A stretch of DNA of 64,000 nucleotides. Origin: Nymphaea colorata. Taxonomy: Eukaryota; Streptophyta; Magnoliopsida; Nymphaeales; Nymphaeaceae. Shown one piece after another: positions 58,654 to 64,000 of this stretch. The notes beneath the pieces were generated by a model, which saw only the letters and a program-made list of their open reading frames with translations, made no database searches and was not told where the DNA came from. Within the stretch, counting starts at the first letter, position 1, and each line of letters starts with the position of its first letter. The stretch covers positions 18,075,934-18,139,933 of the forward strand of contig NC_045138.2 of the NCBI RefSeq assembly GCF_008831285.2, given 5' to 3'. Both the position numbers and the translations under genes were made by a program.

Positions 58654-59384
58654 CTAATTGACATCAAGCATTCCAAATGCAGCTTCTTGCAGCCCATTCG
58701 GTGTCTATAAAATCCCTGGTCAAGAAGAGAGAAACATCAAAAACAAACCAAGAAGAAATGTGACAGTGCATGCAAGATCACAGTCCATGTTCAAACTTGT
58801 CCACTAATGGAGCAGAAACTAGTTTGCATGAAAGTGTGGAGGTTTTGGTCCATCATCTTGTATAGTCATGGCTGCCTTCAAATTTTATGCCCCACAAGGA
58901 TTTTATTCCCTGATTGCCTATTAACACAAGAACGACAAAAGTCTCCAACTCAAAAATACTAAATGTTGCAATGCAGGACAATTGAAGTTCTCAAAGACAT
59001 GAAATTTCTAGTTTTTCAAACTTAGATGGCATTAACCTAAAATTCACTTGGTAAAAGCATGTCAAATTTAGAACTATCTATAGTATGAAGGCCTTGAGAG
59101 AATTGTTACGTCCACAAGAATTCACAGTTTCATTCATCCAGCGAGACACATAGAAGTCAGACTTGTACCATATCACGGAATGATGAACATTCAAGAAAAT
59201 ATAACACAGTTCTACAACAATCGAAGTCTATAAAGCAAAAGCCCAAAACAAACAGATCAGTTAATGTTGCACTTACCAGAGACTCATTTTTCCTTGCAGG
59301 ACGTATAGTCAATGCCACCACCAGAGCGAAAACAATCACTCTGTACCTGGGCATTGCCAATTTCCACATCCAAGAACTGGACAT
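58654..59384 (-). CDS. Candidate two-exon gene for a 52-residue secreted or membrane micropeptide
   Basis: Exon 1 is 59,384-59,277, ending in a consensus donor (CTG|GTAAGT). Exon 2 is 58,704-58,654 (acceptor TTTTATAG), and the phase is 0. The product starts with a basic/aromatic segment (MSSSWMWKLAMPRYR), followed by a hydrophobic helix (VIVFALVVALTI, about residues 16-27) and a basic patch (RPARKNES). It ends in an acidic/amphipathic tail, TPNGLQEAAFGMLDVN. This looks like a signal-anchor or secreted micropeptide. The exon-2 reading is protein-like and terminates cleanly. A second acceptor 15 nt upstream (CCAG) would put exon 2 in another frame. I do not recognise the family and assign no function. 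An in-frame stop lies just upstream of the first ATG. Confidence 0.45.
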
Positions 59385-60997
59385 ATTCTTCTAGAACCTA
59401 GAAATCTTGCAACCATAAAGGGGAAACACAATACGATTTGCGTTGCCGACTTGCCGACAAAGATGCAGCGATGCACCACAATAGATGGCTCAGTAAAACC
59501 TAAAAAGGAAGTTCAAGAGCAAATTAGACTGTTACTAGTGCACTAACATGAAAGACAAAAATATATGTAGCTTTCAGGAACTCAACAATTTGTTGTAAAA
59601 AATATCATTGCCAGGCAGCAAACATGTCTAAAGATGCCTGAGCATTCATAATCAAGGCACATGAATATTCAAGACAAATTTGTTAAGCTTCTTTTGAATG
59701 AAACTTGTTAAAGATATTAGTCTCATATGCTGCACTCAAATCTCAGAAGTGTCAACATCATTCAGTCAAAATCATAGCTACAAGCCATTCAGATAGGTTG
59801 ATTGACTAGACAGGTGTTTAACTTGCATAAAGGTTTGTCAATCAAGTTACTGATGAAAAGTTTCCCTAAAGAACCTATCAACTGCGAACTTTGCAGTTTG
59901 CCTGGACCCTGCTCACCAAGTTCTGCTCACCAAGTTCACACACGACATACTGTCCAGTAGACCCAGACATTGCAATGCAGTACTGCAGAGATGTAAAGAA
60001 AGAATTAAAAACTCAACCAATGTTTTCGGTATATATCCAGAACATATAAACATACCTAGTGTTTGATACAACAATTAGAGTACTTCCAATTAGAGGGGAC
60101 AAAACAAGAGGTGCTTCCTAATGTGTACCATTGATATTTGAAGGGTTGCAGAGCTAAAGTGATGACATCTGCATTACCTGCTTCTAGCAAAGCTTCTATT
60201 TTTACTTATTGCATTTGAATACCCTTGGAGGATCCACCCACTCTGTTTGTCTGTCTTGGAGCATCTTCACCTTCCACGGTTTAAGTCTTTTTCTTTTCTT
60301 TACCTTCTCAACCCACAAGGCCCTCATGCGCATGCTCATCAAATATTGCCCCTTGAATAATTCCCACCTAAATGTGTTGAACATTGAAAAACACTTCAGC
60401 ATTCAAATGCCTTGTCATTCCAAGAAAATTACGATAAAAAAACGGAGAATTGAAAGACCACCTGTGTGACAATTGCATAAAGTGGTAGAGTGCTGTAGCT
60501 GCAAGGACCTTGAATAATCAGCCTGCACCTCATGAGGCAAAACATTCTGTTCGAGAGAGAGATAGCCAACTATAAGTCTTGGAATAATGAAACCAATGCT
60601 CCCATTATGCAAGAGTCAAAACCATGTTTTCTGCAGCCATACAATTTGCCTGAAGGAGCTTCAGTCTGAGTAAAGCATTAACCCACCAAAAAAGAAATCT
60701 AGTTCTACAAGTTCATATCAGTCATGAGGAATAGTTCGAGCTCCAGTCAAGTGGGTTACAAAGTATCCACAAACAACCAATATAAGTGCATAAAAAGGAG
60801 CTTTAGGGAGAGTGCACCTTGTATCTTTCACTTCTCCTGAAGGGGTGCTAACTTAACCCTAACAATTAAGATTCCGAAACCATGGTTCTCAGTTCACATC
60901 ACTTATATCAACCATTAACCATCTCTAAGGTTTAAACCTTGGCATGCCCAAAATTGCAATGAAAAAAGCGAACAAGAAAGTTGATAAATATGCTGCA
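59385..60997. other. Region between the micropeptide candidate and the PPR gene
   Basis: It probably contains the 3' untranslated region of the PPR gene. Open frames at about 60,200-60,470 on both strands match nothing I know. I see nothing else. Confidence 0.4.
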
Positions 60998-62635
60998 TCA
61001 CTTTTGAGAATTTATTGTTCGAGGAGGCTTTGAATCTAGCAAGAAATGAAACAATTCACTGTTCACTTCTATCAAACTACAACCAGGCTCCTTCCTCACA
61101 CCTCTATTTCCCATCAACTTCCTCACCTCTTCTGCTCCATCCCATCTGCCAATCGATGCATACATATTCGACAACAGAACGTAGTCACCACTTTGATCCG
61201 GTCTGAGTTCAAGAAGCTTTCTTGTTGCACGCTCAGCCAAACAGAGGTCGCCATGAATCCTACACGCCCCCAAAAGTGTTCTCCAGATGATAGCATTAGG
61301 CTCAATTGCCATTCCTTCTATGAAGTCGAAGGCTTCTTTCAGAAGCCCAGCTCTGCCAAGGATGTCCACCATACAACCATAGTGCTTGATGTTCGGCTCA
61401 ATTTTGTACTTATTTCTCATGATTTCAAACCATCGACGGCCCTCCTCCACCTTGCCTGCATGGCTGCAAGCAACCAAAACCCCAACGAACGTGATCCCAT
61501 TGGGCCTGACCATTTTCCCCCTTTGCATCTCCTCAAAAAGGGAGAGAGCCGACTCCGCATGGCCATGAAATGCCAACCCCCCAATTATTGAGTTCCAGGA
61601 AGAAACATCTTTTTCATGCATCTGGTTAAACACCCTCAGCGAATCAACTATGCTACCGCATTTTGCATACATGTCTATGAGTGCGTTTCCCAGAACGACG
61701 CTCAATTCATTGACTGCATCACCTTGTTCCAAAACGGTGTGAATCCTCTTACCAACGTCTAAGGCCCCGACATCAGCGCAAGCCGAAAGCAGACTCAACA
61801 TGGTAACCTCATCAGGCCTCTCACCCGCCTGCTGCATCTCGTCAAACAACTCCATTGCTCGGCTCTGATCCCCACAAAGCACATACCCAGAAATCATTGC
61901 GTTCCATGAAACAACGTCCCTCTGAGGGATCTCATTGAACAGTCGACGAGCCGACTCCATATCGCCGCACTTTGTGTATGCTGTGACCATGACATTCCAT
62001 GAAATCAAGTCTCTCTCAGGCATTCTATCAAACAAGTAGCGTGCATCCTCTATCTTGCCCCTCCTCGCGTACCCAACTGTGAGAGCAGACCAAGCAACAA
62101 CATCTCTCTGAGCCATTTCATCAAACAAGTGGCGGGCAACTTCCAAGCTGCCGCTACCTGCATTCAAGTGGATGAGAGAGTTCCTCACAAACACATCCGA
62201 TTGAAGCCCCAGCTTTAGAACACGACAGTGCACTTGGTTACCCACGGAAATAGATCCTAACTTCGAGCATGCCTTCAGGAGAAAAGGAAACGTGAAGCTA
62301 TCTGGCTTCACGTGAGATTTCTCCATCTGGGTGTACACAAAAATGGCCTCAATGGGCACCGAACTTTGAGAGAAACCTCTGATCATGGTGTTCCAGATGA
62401 AAACCTCCGGTGCCAGGACATGGCCGAAGATCTTGCGGGCGTAATGCATGTTGCCAGGGATGGTGATGGCACAGGCAAACACAAGCTCTCGCACCGCAGA
62501 GGCATCGCTGTTGAAGCCATGGACAACCATGTGAGCATGAATTTGCTTGAGCGTGCGGAGGGTGGTGATCTTCTTCCAGATAGAGCTAATGGTCCGCTTG
62601 GTTGCAGGGTTTGCCTTCGATTTCCTGATGATCAT
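60998..62635 (-). CDS. Pentatricopeptide repeat protein, PLS class, E subgroup
   Basis: This is a single-exon frame of 545 residues from the ATG at 62,635. An N-terminal TLKQIHAHMVVHGF block (about 28-41) is followed by PPR motifs through residue 445. Typical units are VFIWNTMIRGF, DVVAWSALTVGYARRGKIED, DLISWNVMVTAYTKCGDMES, DVVSWNAMISGYVLCGDQSR, LGNALIDMYAKCGSIVDSLR and IKHYGCMVDILGRAGLLKEA. The E domain begins at about 450 (WRTLLGACRIHGDLCLAERA), with a short E+ end (GCSLIEVNSELFHFL) and no DYW domain. The first residues are basic, as in organelle targeting. Family knowledge says such proteins bind organelle RNA and act in editing or processing. The whole chain resembles what I recall of Arabidopsis At5g15300. 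Lack of introns is usual for this family. Confidence 0.94.
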   Translation of the reverse strand: MIIRKSKANPATKRTISSIWKKITTLRTLKQIHAHMVVHGFNSDASAVRELVFACAITIPGNMHYARKIFGHVLAPEVFIWNTMIRGFSQSSVPIEAIFVYTQMEKSHVKPDSFTFPFLLKACSKLGSISVGNQVHCRVLKLGLQSDVFVRNSLIHLNAGSGSLEVARHLFDEMAQRDVVAWSALTVGYARRGKIEDARYLFDRMPERDLISWNVMVTAYTKCGDMESARRLFNEIPQRDVVSWNAMISGYVLCGDQSRAMELFDEMQQAGERPDEVTMLSLLSACADVGALDVGKRIHTVLEQGDAVNELSVVLGNALIDMYAKCGSIVDSLRVFNQMHEKDVSSWNSIIGGLAFHGHAESALSLFEEMQRGKMVRPNGITFVGVLVACSHAGKVEEGRRWFEIMRNKYKIEPNIKHYGCMVDILGRAGLLKEAFDFIEGMAIEPNAIIWRTLLGACRIHGDLCLAERATRKLLELRPDQSGDYVLLSNMYASIGRWDGAEEVRKLMGNRGVRKEPGCSLIEVNSELFHFLLDSKPPRTINSQK

Positions 62636-64000
62636 AACTCAATCCCCTTTCATGCGATAGCGGAGAGATTTTTGGCGGAGGCGGAACGAACTCGCAGTAA
62701 ATGAAAAAAATTTGTAAAATTAAAATAAACATTAGGTTAAAACTAAAAGTAAACAAATAACTATAGTTATGAGCAAATTTAAAATTGGTCTCAAAAAGTC
62801 CATCTGTTTGACCAAAGTTACCATTGGCCACACAAAAGCAAATCAAATAAATGTAGTTCATACTTGTCCAATTTTCTCATGTCCACGTTATGGATAACAT
62901 GTATCTTTTAACAAATTCTATCATTAGCTAAAATCATCACAAATCAAGCTGCTGATTTGTCTCAATTATTTCCTCTCTTTATAAACAAGTACCTTCCATC
63001 AGTGCATGTAAAAAAAAAAACATCACAATAACCATACCACATTATAGGCTAAACATAATCTTGTCATGCTAAACATGTTCTAACAGAAAGTGCATCAATA
63101 TGTCAATATCTTGAGGAACTTGGAATGCAAATCATGAAGATTTTGCTATCTTTTACAAGTCTCTCAGGAAAAGCTTTATCAATGAGAGAACAATTAATGA
63201 AACACTACAAAACGTAACACGACATAACAAGCTAATGTATGGGAAGCATTGAACTGTTAACTAAATGGAGTATAAAATACTAGTCTATCCTAAGACAGAC
63301 TTAAAGCACCTAGTTTCACGTTAACCTAAGCAACAACACCTGCAAAATTGATTAAAACAAGGTTGAGCAAACTAAAATCAAGACAGACCAATTGAATTAG
63401 CACCAAGTTGGCACAAGAAGTTATAACCTACTCAGCATAAACAAGTCCTAAACTAGATATGGAATTGAAATACAAGGAAACTCTAGAAAAATGAAGGCCA
63501 ATTTCAAGCAACTTGAGCTTATGCTAGGTATGGACTTCAAGCGCTTGGCTCTATATTTTGCTTATGATATCACTTTTTTTTTTAAATCCAAGGATTCCAT
63601 TCAATCAATTGCATGTGTTTTGATCCGAATTTCCCGAATGTTAGAGAAAGAAAATGGGAAGGGTTTTTACCATAAATCTCTAGGGTTTCATCCGTGCTCC
63701 TCATCAGCCATTCACCTAAGATAAGATGAGATAAGAGAGGATCTGTACTGTGCAGGGAGAGGGAGAGAGAGTGTGGGAAGCTCCACATTCCCTATTTCAG
63801 TCCTCACTATTTTTCTTTTATTATTTTTTATCTTTAATTTTTAAAATCATTTTACACTCAATGGCAGAAAGTCCTTAATGGGAGCATTGGCTCGCCTCTC
63901 ACAAGTAGGATGAAATACTTTTTCTGCTCACTTGAAAAAAGACAGGGTTCTATCTGTTTTGCTTGTGATGTTTCTCTCTTAAAAAAGAAAAAATATTTAC
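62636..64000. other. Region upstream of the PPR gene
   Basis: AT-rich, with no supportable coding region. A minus-strand GTAAAAACC near 63,670 could be a splice donor of a gene lying outside the window, but nothing confirms it. Confidence 0.4.

Noticed and set aside
61046-61591. 181-codon plus-strand open frame opposite the PPR gene
   Set aside because: Antisense shadow of the PPR coding frame.
1-64000. CRISPR arrays, bacterial operons, rRNA genes
   Set aside because: Repeats here are microsatellites, minisatellites and transposons. Gene structure (introns, TATA boxes) is plant nuclear, and no regularly spaced repeats or rRNA sequence were seen.

Overview
The window is AT-rich nuclear DNA of a flowering plant. 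The evidence is four chlorophyllase genes with the family's single intron, an EPF/EPFL secreted-peptide gene, a Lifeguard/BI-1-like membrane protein gene, an intronless E-type PPR gene, a Ty1-copia retrotransposon primed by initiator-Met tRNA, LINE and SINE remnants, and many plant-type microsatellites. The sequence does not let me place it to order or family.

Layout. Bases 1-18,000 hold no gene I can support: dispersed repeats, small tandem duplications and microsatellites. A plus-strand EPFL gene (18,371-20,755) has four short exons, one of only 24 nt. Bases 21,000-30,000 are intergenic, with two SINE-like insertions, a four-unit minisatellite and a stray fragment of a CDPK-type kinase domain. 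Bases 30,060-44,507 are a tandem array of four chlorophyllase genes, all on the minus strand, plus a solitary near-identical copy of part of exon 1. Three of the genes (A, C, D) share a TATA promoter block that the fourth (B) lacks. Copy A has changes beside and at catalytic positions. Bases 45,540-52,330 are a nested transposon: a 5.3 kb Copia element with 304-bp LTRs inserted into an older decayed LINE, both reading on the minus strand. A four-exon Lifeguard/BI-1-like gene follows on the plus strand (52,982-55,371). A MITE-like element lies at 57.4-57.8 kb. On the minus strand are a candidate two-exon gene for a 52-residue membrane or secreted micropeptide (58,654-59,384) and the PPR gene (60,998-62,635).

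Function. The only true functional cluster is the chlorophyllase array (chlorophyll to chlorophyllide plus phytol). Its copies differ in promoter, intron content and active-site integrity, which suggests ongoing birth-and-death of a tandem family. The other genes are unrelated neighbours: cell-to-cell signalling (EPFL), ER/Golgi cell-death control (Lifeguard) and organelle RNA processing (PPR). Exon boundaries were set by hand from splice consensus, reading phase and family similarity. No transcript or database evidence was available.
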